A stretch of 64,000 nucleotides of DNA. Source: Shewanella pneumatophori. GTDB taxonomy: Bacteria > Pseudomonadota > Gammaproteobacteria > Enterobacterales > Shewanellaceae. The DNA lies in NCBI RefSeq assembly GCF_023283895.1, contig NZ_JAKILB010000001.1:558001-622000 (forward strand). Reading direction: 5' to 3'. Shown piece after piece: positions 29,250-37,915 of the stretch. Each line of letters begins with the position of its first letter. The first letter of the stretch is position 1. The notes beneath the pieces are model-generated. The model ran no database searches and had not been told where the DNA came from. It saw only the letters and a list, made by a program, of their open reading frames with translations. The translations under genes were made by a program, and so were the position numbers.

Positions 29250-29280
29250 CAGAAAAAATTCTGACTACTATTGCCGCCGC
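29243..29280 (+). promoter_or_regulatory. tRNA-Tyr array promoter
   Basis: TTTACA, a 17-base spacer and TACTAT (29266-29271), followed by a GC-rich discriminator GCCGCCGC, typical of stringently controlled stable-RNA promoters. The first tRNA starts at 29287. Confidence 0.75.
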
Positions 29281-29286
29281 AATTGA

Positions 29287-29371
29287 GGAGGGGTTCCCGA
29301 GTGGCCAAAGGGATCAGACTGTAAATCTGACGGCTCAGCCTTCGAAGGTTCGAATCCTTCTCCCTCCACCA
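29287..29371 (+). tRNA. tRNA-Tyr (GTA), copy 1
   Basis: 85 bases, class II with long variable arm; acceptor GGAGGGG pairs with TCCCTCC; anticodon loop CTGTAAATC gives GUA; TTCGAATC T loop; CCA encoded. First of five identical genes. Confidence 0.97.
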
Positions 29372-29400
29372 TTTGCATACAATTTGTAGAGAAATACTCT

Positions 29401-29485
29401 GGAGGGGTTCCCGAGTGGCCAAAGGGATCAGACTGTAAATCTGACGGCTCAGCCTTCGAAGGTTCGAATCCTTCTCCCTCCACCA
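29401..29485 (+). tRNA. tRNA-Tyr (GTA), copy 2
   Basis: Identical to copy 1, 29 bases after it; anticodon GUA, CCA encoded. Confidence 0.97.
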
Positions 29486-29578
29486 TTTCTACTGCATTTT
29501 GTAATCAAAGTGAGTGCAACAAACGCAATAGGCCAATATTGTGTGTAACACCAAGCAAGACCGAAGTTAAGAAAATGT

Positions 29579-29663
29579 GGAGGGGTTCCCGAGTGGCCAA
29601 AGGGATCAGACTGTAAATCTGACGGCTCAGCCTTCGAAGGTTCGAATCCTTCTCCCTCCACCA
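29579..29663 (+). tRNA. tRNA-Tyr (GTA), copy 3
   Basis: Identical to copy 1; spacer of 93 bases before it. The spacer carries GTAGGCC-type repeats that recur in the next spacers. Confidence 0.97.
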
Positions 29664-29740
29664 CTTCTTAAGTTCAAATGTTTTAAAACAGTAAACACTG
29701 TAGGCCAATTACAGTGAGCAAGACAGAAGTAAGAAAATGT

Positions 29741-29825
29741 GGAGGGGTTCCCGAGTGGCCAAAGGGATCAGACTGTAAATCTGACGGCTCAGCCTTCGAA
29801 GGTTCGAATCCTTCTCCCTCCACCA
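29741..29825 (+). tRNA. tRNA-Tyr (GTA), copy 4
   Basis: Identical to copy 1; 77-base spacer similar in sequence to the next one, pointing to tandem duplication of tRNA plus spacer. Confidence 0.97.
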
Positions 29826-29908
29826 CTTCTTAGTTCAAACGTTTTAAAGCAGTAAACACTGTAGGCCAATGCAGTGCGCAACATCAAAGTAAGATGAAGT
29901 ATAAATGT

Positions 29909-29993
29909 GGAGGGGTTCCCGAGTGGCCAAAGGGATCAGACTGTAAATCTGACGGCTCAGCCTTCGAAGGTTCGAATCCTTCTCCCTCCACCA
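29909..29993 (+). tRNA. tRNA-Tyr (GTA), copy 5
   Basis: Last of the array, identical to the others. No clear intrinsic terminator follows. Confidence 0.97.
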
Positions 29994-30229
29994 CTTTGTT
30001 CATCGCTCCCTTTAAGTTTCAAATCTCCTATTTCAAATTGCTATTTCAAATTTCACATTTAAAATAACAGTATCAATTTGTGAATTTGCTGTTTCCCAAG
30101 TTCAACGTTTCTAATAAATTTATTTCCAAACTAACCGCATCACTTCACAACAAACTACCCTAGTTTGTACACATTCATATTCTTAAACATAGACTTATAC
30201 TCCAGCCATAATCGTGCTCTAGTATTTTA

Positions 30230-31375
30230 GTGCTACCAATCCCAGCCCCTTTTCACTATGATTTAACGCTAACCGCATTAATCAGAGGCGATAAAGTGAC
30301 TAATTCCTGGGTAAATCAAGCAATTGAAAAAATTGAAGCTGATTTTCAGCGCAGTGCCGATACTCACTTAATAAAACTCGATACTCCTAACCTAAAAGGT
30401 ATCGACATCTATTTAAAAGATGAAAGTACCCACCCAACGGGAAGCCTTAAACACCGCCTTGCCCGCTCACTATTTTTATATGCCCTTTGCAATGGTTGGA
30501 TAAAACAAGGCACCACTGTAATTGAATCATCATCCGGCAGTACTGCAGTATCAGAAGCCTACTTTGCCAGGTTGCTTGGGCTACCTTTTATTGCGGTAAT
30601 GCCAAGCTCGACAGCCAAAAAGAAAATCCAACAAATAGAGTTTTATGGCGGACAGTGCCACTTTGTTGACCATTCAAGTAAAATATACGCCGAATCTGAG
30701 CGTCTAGCTAAGGAACTTAACGGCCACTATATGGACCAATTTACCTATGCTGAACGCGCTACCGATTGGCGCGGCAATAATAATATTGCTAACTCCATTT
30801 TTAATCAGATGGAAAAAGAGCAACATGCCATTCCGTCTTGGATTGTTATGAGTCCAGGTACGGGCGGCACATCAGCAACAATAGGTCGCTATATTCGTTA
30901 TCAACGGCTTGCAACCCAACTTTGTGTTGTAGATCCAGAGCAATCTGTATTTTTTGATTACTTCAAAACCGGAGATAACAAAGTAACCTGCGCCAATGGA
31001 AGTAAAATAGAAGGTATTGGTCGACCAAGAGCTGAGCCTTCTTTTATTGCAGGGGTTGTAGATGAAATGCGTAAAATTCCAGATGCAGCATCAGTCGCAA
31101 CCATTCATTGGTTAGAAAATATCATCGGCCGTAAAACAGGTGCTTCGACAGGCACGAACCTTTATGGCGTATTACAACTAGCAAGTGAAATGGTGGCAAA
31201 AGGTGAAACGGGCTCTATCGTGACTTTAATTTGTGACTCAGGCGAACGCTATTTAGATACTTATTATGACGCAGATTGGATTGCTGAGAATATCGGTGAC
31301 TTAACACCATACACAAAGGCATTGCAGCAATTTAGCACCACAAGCACACTGATTTGCCCTAGCCTACAACGTTAG
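30230..31375 (+). CDS. PLP-dependent cysteine synthase/desulfhydrase family protein (Cds1-like)
   Basis: 381-aa fold type II PLP enzyme. The PLP lysine is in [13 protein letters not shown], the phosphate loop region is [13 protein letters not shown], and [14 protein letters not shown] is the glycine-rich cofactor loop. The sequence resembles fungal Cds1-type cysteine desulfhydrases more than CysK or CysM: it has an N-terminal extension (about 45 residues) and the [11 protein letters not shown] context. The reaction is therefore inferred (cysteine to pyruvate, ammonia and sulfide). Start GTG at 30230, because an in-frame stop lies seven codons upstream; no strong ribosome site. Monocistronic. 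Confidence 0.75.
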   Translation: MLPIPAPFHYDLTLTALIRGDKVTNSWVNQAIEKIEADFQRSADTHLIKLDTPNLKGIDIYLKDESTHPTGSLKHRLARSLFLYALCNGWIKQGTTVIESSSGSTAVSEAYFARLLGLPFIAVMPSSTAKKKIQQIEFYGGQCHFVDHSSKIYAESERLAKELNGHYMDQFTYAERATDWRGNNNIANSIFNQMEKEQHAIPSWIVMSPGTGGTSATIGRYIRYQRLATQLCVVDPEQSVFFDYFKTGDNKVTCANGSKIEGIGRPRAEPSFIAGVVDEMRKIPDAASVATIHWLENIIGRKTGASTGTNLYGVLQLASEMVAKGETGSIVTLICDSGERYLDTYYDADWIAENIGDLTPYTKALQQFSTTSTLICPSLQR

Positions 31376-31445
31376 TCACAAACATTAGTCGCAAACATTA
31401 ATCAAAAATATAGTAGCTATGTATAGTTGCGCTTATAACAGTTAC

Positions 31446-31485
31446 AAAAAAGCCCTTTTATCGAGAGATATAAGGGCTTTTTTAT
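31446..31485. terminator. Bidirectional terminator
   Basis: Arms AAAAAAGCCCTT and AAGGGCTTTTTT around a loop near TATCGAGAGATA; between the PLP enzyme gene (+) and queE (-). Confidence 0.85.
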
Positions 31486-31496
31486 GTCGATATTGA

Positions 31497-32168
31497 TTAA
31501 TCAATATCTAAATACTTATGGGTTTGAATAGAAAGACGCCAATTACGCGCTATACAGGTAGCCATAGCTAACTCTGTCGCACGCGGCTTTTGGCTTATCG
31601 GCTGTAAACAGACAGTTTTATCTTTTAAATCAATATCAGCTAGCAATTCATCAAGCTCATCAATGTGTTTTTCCGTGGCAATTGGGTGCTTGATCTCGTT
31701 GGCACGGTTCAATGCTTGATCTAATACTTTGTAACCACCTTTCATATTCACCTTAGGTGACACTGTCACCCAAGTATCTTGGTCACATAACACTTCAAAT
31801 GTACCACTGGTCTCAATTTGAGTTTGATAGCCTTGGCTATGCAGGTATTTCGTCATGGCAGTCAAGTCATATAAACAAGGCTCACCGCCAGTTATAACCA
31901 CATGCTTTGCATTAAAGCCTTTCGCTTCAAAAGCAGCGACTAGCTCTTGTGTCGTTAATTCAGCCCAGCGGCCGATAGTACCGTCAACTTGAATCACCAA
32001 CTCTGGAGCGACTTGATTTTGCTCCAATAACTCCCAAGTTTGTTTTGTATCGCACCAAGAGCAACCTACGGGACAACCCTGAAGTCTAACGAAAATGGCT
32101 GGAACTCCGGTGAAAGTGCCCTCGCCTTGTATGGTTTCAAATACTTCATTTACTGGATACTTCATCAT
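31497..32168 (-). CDS. queE: 7-carboxy-7-deazaguanine synthase QueE
   Basis: Radical SAM enzyme of 223 aa, converting 6-carboxytetrahydropterin to CDG in queuosine biosynthesis. The SAM cluster motif is the atypical CPVGCSWC in [15 protein letters not shown]; the N-terminal [15 protein letters not shown] and GGEPCLYD motifs are family marks. ATGATG start with an AGAGG site. Divergent from queC, the next enzyme, across 139 bases. The length fits the E. coli-type QueE (223 aa). Confidence 0.95.
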   Translation of the reverse strand: MMKYPVNEVFETIQGEGTFTGVPAIFVRLQGCPVGCSWCDTKQTWELLEQNQVAPELVIQVDGTIGRWAELTTQELVAAFEAKGFNAKHVVITGGEPCLYDLTAMTKYLHSQGYQTQIETSGTFEVLCDQDTWVTVSPKVNMKGGYKVLDQALNRANEIKHPIATEKHIDELDELLADIDLKDKTVCLQPISQKPRATELAMATCIARNWRLSIQTHKYLDID

Positions 32169-32220
32169 ATAGCCTCTTGGATAACCGGGGCGAAGTTATA
32201 GAGGATTTCGCCCTTAGCCG

Positions 32221-32252
32221 CAAGTAGTTTCAAAGCCAAGTAGTTTCAAAGC
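32221..32252. repeat. Two tandem 16-bp repeats
   Basis: CAAGTAGTTTCAAAGC occurs twice in a row, perfectly, between queE and queC. Possibly a slipped-strand duplication or a paired site for a regulator. Confidence 0.7.
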
Positions 32253-32307
32253 TCTGACGCCTGCGTTAAACTATTAGGTCTTATTTATTACTAGATTAGA
32301 TTTAATT

Positions 32308-32994
32308 ATGTCAAAAGCCGTTGTAGTTTTTAGTGGTGGTCAAGATTCGACAACCTGCCTTATTCAAGCCCTTCAACAATTTGATGAGGTGCACGGCATT
32401 ACCTTTGATTATGGCCAAAGGCATAGACAAGAAATTGAAATTGCAAAAGAGTTAGGTAGCAAACTAAAACTCGCGAGCCACAAAGTTATGGATGTGACTT
32501 TACTCAATGAACTAGCCATATCAGCGCTTACTCGCGATTCAATACCAGTTTCAAATGAACTCATGGAAAACGGTCTACCTAATACTTTTGTTCCAGGTAG
32601 AAATATACTGTTTTTAACCTTAGCAGGTATTTATGCTTATCAACTGGGTGCTGATACCGTGATCACTGGCGTGTGTGAGACCGATTTCTCTGGCTACCCA
32701 GATTGTCGCAATGATTTTGTCAAAGCCATGCAAAACGCACTTGAGCAAGGTATGGACAAGAAACTAACCATATCAACACCATTAATGTGGCTTGATAAAG
32801 CGGAAACTTGGGCGCTAGCCGATAAGCTACAAAGCTTAGATCTTATCCGCCATGAAACACTAACCTGCTATAACGGCATTAAAGGCGATGGTTGCGGTAC
32901 GTGCCCGGCTTGTCTTTTAAGAAAGCGTGGCCTTGAAGATTACCTAAATAATAAAGACACAGTTCAAGCACAATTAGCGGAGAAATCTTGCTAA
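32308..32994 (+). CDS. queC: 7-cyano-7-deazaguanine synthase QueC
   Basis: ATP-dependent amidation of CDG to preQ0. 228 aa, with the N-terminal PP-loop [14 protein letters not shown] and a C-terminal zinc cluster [19 protein letters not shown]. Supplies the base that ends as queuosine in tRNA Tyr, Asn, His and Asp; arrays of two of these tRNAs lie on either side. Monocistronic or followed by the rhombosortase gene 45 bases later. Confidence 0.96.
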   Translation: MSKAVVVFSGGQDSTTCLIQALQQFDEVHGITFDYGQRHRQEIEIAKELGSKLKLASHKVMDVTLLNELAISALTRDSIPVSNELMENGLPNTFVPGRNILFLTLAGIYAYQLGADTVITGVCETDFSGYPDCRNDFVKAMQNALEQGMDKKLTISTPLMWLDKAETWALADKLQSLDLIRHETLTCYNGIKGDGCGTCPACLLRKRGLEDYLNNKDTVQAQLAEKSC

Positions 32995-33039
32995 AGCAGA
33001 ACTAGCACCAAGGATATTTCATCTACAGGGAATTCATAC

Positions 33040-33666
33040 TTGCTAACCACTAATCTTAGCAAACTTAAATTTGGGGCTAATAGCCCCTATATATTGGCTT
33101 TACTTGTTAGCGTTTTATGCAGCATTTTTTATTTTGCAGACTTTGCATCTACGCTCGCTTATCAAAGATATTTTATCTTAGATGGCCAATGGTGGCGCTT
33201 AATCACGGGTAACTTGCTGCACACCAATTTTTGGCATTTACTCATGAACTTAGCAGGTTTTTGGGTAATAGTGGCATTACACGAGCAGTATTACCGCATG
33301 ACAGGGTTAGCGCTTTTATTTACTTGCTTATGCCTGTTACAAGGTCTGGGATTACTTGGCTTTTATCCAGAGCTTATCGGTTATGTTGGCTTGAGCGGAA
33401 TGCTGCATGGTCTTTTTACATATGGCGCTGTTTTTGATATCCGCCAAGGCTACAAGTCTGGTTATTTATTATTGTTAGGTGTCATCGTTAAAGTGGCTTA
33501 CGAGCAATACTTTGGTGCCAGTGCCGAGGTTACAGAGTTAATTAATGCCCGCGTAGCTACCGAAGCACATTTAGTCGGTTTGGTTTGTGGTATTGCATGT
33601 GCTGTCATCATACTAGCTTACCTCGTAATATTAAAAAAAGACTCTTCTCGCGCTAACAGCCACTAA
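33040..33666 (+). CDS. rrtA: Rhombosortase-like intramembrane serine protease
   Basis: 208-aa rhomboid-family protein with about six hydrophobic segments. The catalytic serine is in VGLSGMLHGLF and the histidine in TEAHLVGLVCG; this GLSG-LHG pattern and short length are those of rhombosortases, which cleave GlyGly-CTERM sorting signals at the C-terminus of exported proteins. The HTNFWHLLMN block is the conserved rhomboid HxxxxHxxxN. TTG start with AGGGA eight bases upstream. It follows queC closely. No GlyGly-CTERM substrate is in the window. Confidence 0.82.
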   Translation: MLTTNLSKLKFGANSPYILALLVSVLCSIFYFADFASTLAYQRYFILDGQWWRLITGNLLHTNFWHLLMNLAGFWVIVALHEQYYRMTGLALLFTCLCLLQGLGLLGFYPELIGYVGLSGMLHGLFTYGAVFDIRQGYKSGYLLLLGVIVKVAYEQYFGASAEVTELINARVATEAHLVGLVCGIACAVIILAYLVILKKDSSRANSH

Positions 33667-33783
33667 ACTTGTGGCAGTATTAGGTTCAAAGCAATTTTAA
33701 TGAACAAAGCATGAGTATTCACTGCAATAGCGTTCAAAACTATGGCAGTAAAAGCATAGGTACAGCCGGTAAATACGAGGTTT

Positions 33784-33831
33784 AATACCAATCAGTATAT
33801 AAAGTATTAGAAATTCTTGTTAAGCGGTATT
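33784..33831. repeat. Short inverted-repeat fragment
   Basis: Starts AATACCAAT and ends GGTATT about 42 bases later; the first nine bases equal the end of the MITE-like element at 8595. It may be a related or truncated element. Confidence 0.3.
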
Positions 33832-33842
33832 TCTACCCCATT

Positions 33843-33873
33843 AAAAAGCCAGCTTAAATTAAGCTGGCTTTTT
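33843..33873. terminator. Bidirectional terminator
   Basis: Perfect arms AAAAAGCCAGCTTAA and TTAAGCTGGCTTTTT, between the rhombosortase gene (+) and uvrB (-). Confidence 0.9.
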
Positions 33874-33888
33874 GTTTACGGGGCTAAC

Positions 33889-35895
33889 TTAAGCTTTTAT
33901 AAACTGCTCTCTTAATCGCCCCACCTGATCACGAATAGCAGCAGCCTCTTCGAACTCAAGGTTCTTAGCATGTTCATGCATCTGCTTTTCAAGTCTATCA
34001 ATCTCATGGCTAATATCAGCAGGTTTAACATGATAATCCCCCTTACCTTCCGCCACTCGCTGAAGATTGTCTTGGGAAATATCAGTAGTATCACCAACAT
34101 CCATCACGTCTGTGATTTTCTTCATCACACCCTTTGGCGTAATACCATTATCAAGGTTGAACTGATGTTGCTTTTCGCGGCGGCGGTTTGTTTCTGTTAT
34201 CGCCTTGTCCATCGACTTGGTAATACGGTCGCCGTATAAGATCACTTTACCATTAACATTACGAGCAGCGCGGCCAATTGTCTGAATAAGCGAGCGCTCT
34301 GAACGTAAAAAGCCTTCTTTATCAGCATCAAGAATACAAACTAGCGAGACTTCCGGCATATCTAAGCCTTCTCGTAATAAGTTAATGCCAATCAACACAT
34401 CAAAAATACCTAGTCTTAAGTCACGAATAATCTCTACTCGCTCTACAGTATCGATATCAGAATGTAGATAACGCACTTTTACGCCGTGCTCGTCCAAATA
34501 CTCTGTCAGATCTTCAGACATGCGCTTAGTTAAAGTAGTAACCAATACCCGCTCATTAACAGCAACACGCTTACCAATCTCAGATAATAAGTCATCGACT
34601 TGCGTACTTACCGGTCTAACTTCAATCTCGGGGTCAAGTAAGCCGGTTGGTCGTACTACCTGCTCTGCAATTTCACCGTCAGACTTATCAATTTCATAAT
34701 CACTTGGCGTTGCTGAAACAAAAATGCTTTGTGGCATTAACGCTTCAAACTCTTCGAATTTGAGTGGACGGTTATCTAGCGCCGATGGTAAACGGAATCC
34801 ATATTCCACTAAGTTCATTTTCCGAGAGCGATCGCCTTTATACATTGCACCTATTTGCGGCACGGTTACATGGGACTCATCGATGATAAGCAAACCGTCT
34901 TCAGGTAAATAGTCCAACAAGGTTGGCGGCCCATCACCAGGTGCACGCCCCGATAGATAACGTGAGTAGTTCTCGATGCCAGAGCAGTAACCTAGTTCTG
35001 TCATCATCTCAACGTCGTACTGAACCCGCTCGGTGATCCGCTGCTCTTCTATTAACTTATTTAGCTCAAGCAGTTGCTTTTTACGGTCTCTAAGTTCTTC
35101 TTTTATCTCTTCTGTTGCCGCTAAAATTGATTCTCGTGGCGTCACATAGTGGCTTTTAGGGTACACGGTCGTTCGTGCAATACGTTTAACGATATGCCCC
35201 GTAAGCGGATCAAACATACTTAGACGTTCAATTTCATCATCAAACAACTCAATACGAATGGCATGTTTATCTGAATCAGCTGGGAAAATATCAATCACTT
35301 CACCACGAACACGATAAGTACCACGTTGCAGTTCTATATCGTTACGCGTGTATTGCAACTCACTTAAACGCTTTAATATCGAGCGCTGCTCCATAATTGC
35401 ACCTTCTCTAAGATGCAATAGCATTTTCATATAGGCCTTAGGATCGCCCAAGCCGTATATGGCAGAAACCGACGCAATTAACACAACGTCTTTACGCTCT
35501 AACAAAGCTTTTGTTGCTGACAAACGCATTTGTTCAATGTGAGCGTTAACCGAGGCGTCTTTCTCAATAAAGGTGCCAGTTGAAGGTACATAAGCTTCTG
35601 GTTGGTAATAGTCGTAATAAGAAACAAAATACTCAACAGCATTATGGGGAAAGAACTCTTTCATTTCTCCATAGAGTTGTGCTGCCAGCGTTTTATTCGG
35701 CGCCATAATAATGGTTGGCCGTGACATCCTTTCGATAACATTAGCAACAGTGAACGTTTTACCCGAGCCCGTAACACCAAGTAGTGTTTGGCACGCGATA
35801 CCGGACTCAAGACCGTCGACGAGCTTGTTAATTGCAGTAGGTTGATCGCCAGCAGGCTTATACGAGGATTCTAATTGAAATACAGATTCAGACAC
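33889..35895 (-). CDS. uvrB: Excinuclease ABC subunit B
   Basis: 668-aa DNA-damage verification helicase of nucleotide excision repair. Walker A GVTGSGKT near residue 41, the beta-hairpin [18 protein letters not shown] (Walker B), helicase motif VI IGRAARN and a C-terminal UVR motif (about 625-660) that binds UvrC. Typical length. No clear LexA box by eye in the upstream region. Monocistronic. Confidence 0.97.
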   Translation of the reverse strand: MSESVFQLESSYKPAGDQPTAINKLVDGLESGIACQTLLGVTGSGKTFTVANVIERMSRPTIIMAPNKTLAAQLYGEMKEFFPHNAVEYFVSYYDYYQPEAYVPSTGTFIEKDASVNAHIEQMRLSATKALLERKDVVLIASVSAIYGLGDPKAYMKMLLHLREGAIMEQRSILKRLSELQYTRNDIELQRGTYRVRGEVIDIFPADSDKHAIRIELFDDEIERLSMFDPLTGHIVKRIARTTVYPKSHYVTPRESILAATEEIKEELRDRKKQLLELNKLIEEQRITERVQYDVEMMTELGYCSGIENYSRYLSGRAPGDGPPTLLDYLPEDGLLIIDESHVTVPQIGAMYKGDRSRKMNLVEYGFRLPSALDNRPLKFEEFEALMPQSIFVSATPSDYEIDKSDGEIAEQVVRPTGLLDPEIEVRPVSTQVDDLLSEIGKRVAVNERVLVTTLTKRMSEDLTEYLDEHGVKVRYLHSDIDTVERVEIIRDLRLGIFDVLIGINLLREGLDMPEVSLVCILDADKEGFLRSERSLIQTIGRAARNVNGKVILYGDRITKSMDKAITETNRRREKQHQFNLDNGITPKGVMKKITDVMDVGDTTDISQDNLQRVAEGKGDYHVKPADISHEIDRLEKQMHEHAKNLEFEEAAAIRDQVGRLREQFIKA

Positions 35896-36489
35896 TCAGA
35901 GCGTTCCTTTTAAAGATAAGCTTTTATATTACCTTAGTTTGCTTAATAAAGGCGCGGTTTTATCAATTTCAATACGAACCGAGCGCCACAATTGATTAAA
36001 GCCCTTTTAATAAGACGATTTATCCCAATCACTATAAGGTTGCTCACTTAGCTTTCGATATTTGTTGGTTATTAGGAATAACAGATTAGTCATTGTAGCT
36101 ATAGCCCTAGCAGGTAACAGTCGTTAGTTAATGAAGAACAACCAATGACCTACTGCCCCTGCTTGACAACTCACTAGCCATAACTAGCCAAAAGTGCTGT
36201 TTCAAACGCTAAAAGGCGTTGCTTATCAAAGCAAAGGCCGCCTGCAGCTATAGTTTCAGCTACACAATGAAACTTTATAACGCCATCAGGCGTAAGTCTT
36301 TTGGGCTAACGTTCGCGTCAACACTAGTGAAATGGCCGCATTAATTCACAATATAAAACGCTTACTATATTACAGGATTGTAACAAGTTTGAAGTTGGCA
36401 CTAAATTAACTGTTGATTTTTCCATCACATTGTTTTTGCTCGTTAAAAAAAACAATCGAAAATTTCGGTCAATTTAAGTCCAAGTCCCT

Positions 36490-36516
36490 ATCCATCGGCA
36501 TTTGCCGAGGATTTTT
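36490..36516 (+). terminator. Possible intrinsic terminator of an unseen transcript
   Basis: ATCC-A-TCGGCA / TGCCGA-GGAT stem with one bulged A, then five Ts. No annotated + strand gene precedes it, so it may end a small RNA. Confidence 0.45.
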
Positions 36517-36533
36517 ATGACTAACCCACAGGC

Positions 36534-36556
36534 TTATCCACAGATTTAGTGGATAA
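36534..36556. promoter_or_regulatory. Paired DnaA-box-like sequences
   Basis: TTATCCACA at 36534-36542 equals the consensus DnaA box; AGTGGATAA at 36548-36556 is an inverted copy with one mismatch. Whether DnaA binds here is unknown. Confidence 0.35.
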
Positions 36557-36831
36557 CTCTTGCAAAGCTTGTTGTACTGGGCATTTTAGCAGCAAGCGGC
36601 ATAATCAGCACAATCATGGATAACTGAAAGTTTCCTACAAATGTCGCTTAACTCGAAAAACTCATGACTCGATACTCGTATAAGTTAAAATATGTACGAT
36701 AGAAAACTTGGCATAACTCATAGGCTTATATTGAAGCTGGTCAGATTTTAACAAAAATGCTGCATTCGTCATCATTATGCGCGTTAGGTGACCACTTAAG
36801 CGTATAATTTCATTTTTTTTCCCTTGTCGAG

Positions 36832-36870
36832 TTGACTCAATTGTAAGAGCGATTTAATATGCGCTCCGTC
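36832..36870 (+). promoter_or_regulatory. tRNA-Asn array promoter
   Basis: TTGACT, a 17-base spacer, TAATAT (36855-36860) and the GC-rich discriminator GCGCTCCG. The first tRNA-Asn begins at 36896. Confidence 0.8.
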
Positions 36871-36895
36871 TTCAACGAGACGTAACTTAAACGAT

Positions 36896-36971
36896 TCCCC
36901 TGTAGTTCAGTCGGTAGAACGGCGGACTGTTAATCCGTATGTCACTGGTTCAAGTCCAGTCTGGGGAGCCA
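36896..36971 (+). tRNA. tRNA-Asn (GTT), copy 1
   Basis: 76 bases; anticodon loop CTGTTAATC gives GUU; CCA encoded. The acceptor stem TCCCCTG / CTGGGGA has a T-T mismatch at the sixth pair. First of eight copies. Confidence 0.97.
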
Positions 36972-37015
36972 AGTTAAGTTGAATTAGATAGTTATCTAAT
37001 AAAGTAAAAAGTAAT

Positions 37016-37091
37016 TCCCCTGTAGTTCAGTCGGTAGAACGGCGGACTGTTAATCCGTATGTCACTGGTTCAAGTCCAGTCTGGGGAGCCA
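37016..37091 (+). tRNA. tRNA-Asn (GTT), copy 2
   Basis: Identical to copy 1, after a 44-base spacer; GUU anticodon, CCA encoded. Confidence 0.97.
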
Positions 37092-37131
37092 CTTTTTACA
37101 AAGTTAAGTAAGTATCACTAAAAATAGCGAA

Positions 37132-37207
37132 TCCCCTGTAGTTCAGTCGGTAGAACGGCGGACTGTTAATCCGTATGTCACTGGTTCAAGTCCAGTCTGG
37201 GGAGCCA
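37132..37207 (+). tRNA. tRNA-Asn (GTT), copy 3
   Basis: Identical to copy 1, after a 40-base spacer. Confidence 0.97.
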
Positions 37208-37234
37208 TTTTTAGACAATATAAAAGTATACGAT

Positions 37235-37310
37235 TCCCCTGTAGTTCAGTCGGTAGAACGGCGGACTGTTAATCCGTATGTCACTGGTTCAAGTCCAGTC
37301 TGGGGAGCCA
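37235..37310 (+). tRNA. tRNA-Asn (GTT), copy 4
   Basis: Identical to copy 1, after a 27-base spacer, the shortest of the array. Confidence 0.97.
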
Positions 37311-37353
37311 CTTTTATATAGTAAGATAAGTTAAAAAATTAAAGTATTGCGAT

Positions 37354-37429
37354 TCCCCTGTAGTTCAGTCGGTAGAACGGCGGACTGTTAATCCGTATGT
37401 CACTGGTTCAAGTCCAGTCTGGGGAGCCA
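37354..37429 (+). tRNA. tRNA-Asn (GTT), copy 5
   Basis: Identical to copy 1, after a 43-base spacer. The spacers around copies 5-7 share an AAAGTATT(A/G)CGAT leader. Confidence 0.97.
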
Positions 37430-37468
37430 CTTTAATAGTAAAAAAGTTAAAAGATAAAGTATTACGAT

Positions 37469-37544
37469 TCCCCTGTAGTTCAGTCGGTAGAACGGCGGAC
37501 TGTTAATCCGTATGTCACTGGTTCAAGTCCAGTCTGGGGAGCCA
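37469..37544 (+). tRNA. tRNA-Asn (GTT), copy 6
   Basis: Identical to copy 1, after a 39-base spacer with the shared leader AAAGTATTACGAT. Confidence 0.97.
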
Positions 37545-37578
37545 CTTTATTTAAAAGTTAATGTTAAAGTATTACGAT

Positions 37579-37654
37579 TCCCCTGTAGTTCAGTCGGTAG
37601 AACGGCGGACTGTTAATCCGTATGTCACTGGTTCAAGTCCAGTCTGGGGAGCCA
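37579..37654 (+). tRNA. tRNA-Asn (GTT), copy 7
   Basis: Identical to copy 1, after a 34-base spacer with the shared leader AAAGTATTACGAT. Confidence 0.97.
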
Positions 37655-37691
37655 CTTTAACCTAACATTGCTAGTATATAGGTACATCGAT

Positions 37692-37767
37692 TCCCCTGTA
37701 GTTCAGTTGGTAGAACGGCGGACTGTTAATCCGTATGTCACTGGTTCGAGTCCAGTCTGGGGAGCCA
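37692..37767 (+). tRNA. tRNA-Asn (GTT), copy 8 (variant)
   Basis: Differs from the other seven at two places: CAGTTGGTAG instead of CAGTCGGTAG in the D loop and TTCGAG instead of TTCAAG in the T loop. Anticodon GUU, CCA encoded, same acceptor mismatch. Terminal copy of the array. Confidence 0.97.
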
Positions 37768-37827
37768 ACCTAAATCATCGCTTCCCCCTCTTTCCGTTAT
37801 TCATACAAAATCACCATAACAAACAAG

Positions 37828-37857
37828 TTACATTCAACCCTTAAATCTGTTTATAAT
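37828..37857 (+). promoter_or_regulatory. Promoter of the degenerate GGDEF-EAL gene
   Basis: TTACAT, 18-base spacer, TATAAT (37852-37857). The -10 element overlaps the first in-frame ATG at 37856, which argues that translation starts further down, at 37916. Confidence 0.55.
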
Positions 37858-37915
37858 GCTGCCAATTAGATTTGATCTACTCTTTGGTAGAGTATTTTGC
37901 ATTGAACGGATTCTT

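Larger units (their letters stand above)
28643..29286. other. Non-coding region upstream of the tRNA-Tyr array
   Basis: 644 bases without a supported gene. An imperfect direct repeat flanks it (28651-28710 and 29184-29249), and the tRNA promoter is at its right end. A 38-codon frame near 28812 has no ribosome site and is not called. The rest is AT-rich and unassigned. Confidence 0.5.
35896..36895. other. 1-kb non-coding region between uvrB and the tRNA-Asn array
   Basis: No credible gene on either strand. It contains small hairpins (around 36207 and 36280), a terminator-like hairpin at 36490-36516, two DnaA-box-like sequences at 36534-36556 and the tRNA-Asn promoter at the right end. It may hide a small RNA ending at 36516. 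Confidence 0.5.

Noticed and set aside
29237..29708. Overlapping minus-strand frames of 61-72 codons with the repeated text MVEGEGFEPSKAEPSDLQSDP
   Set aside because: They are the antisense of the tRNA-Tyr genes; this is a well-known false protein in databases.
30000..30110. Runs of TTTCAAAT after the tRNA-Tyr array, considered as a CRISPR-like or regulatory repeat
   Set aside because: Units are short and irregular, with no spacer structure; AT-rich composition explains them.
35890..35960. LexA box before uvrB
   Set aside because: No CTG-N10-CAG with the expected AT-rich core could be seen.
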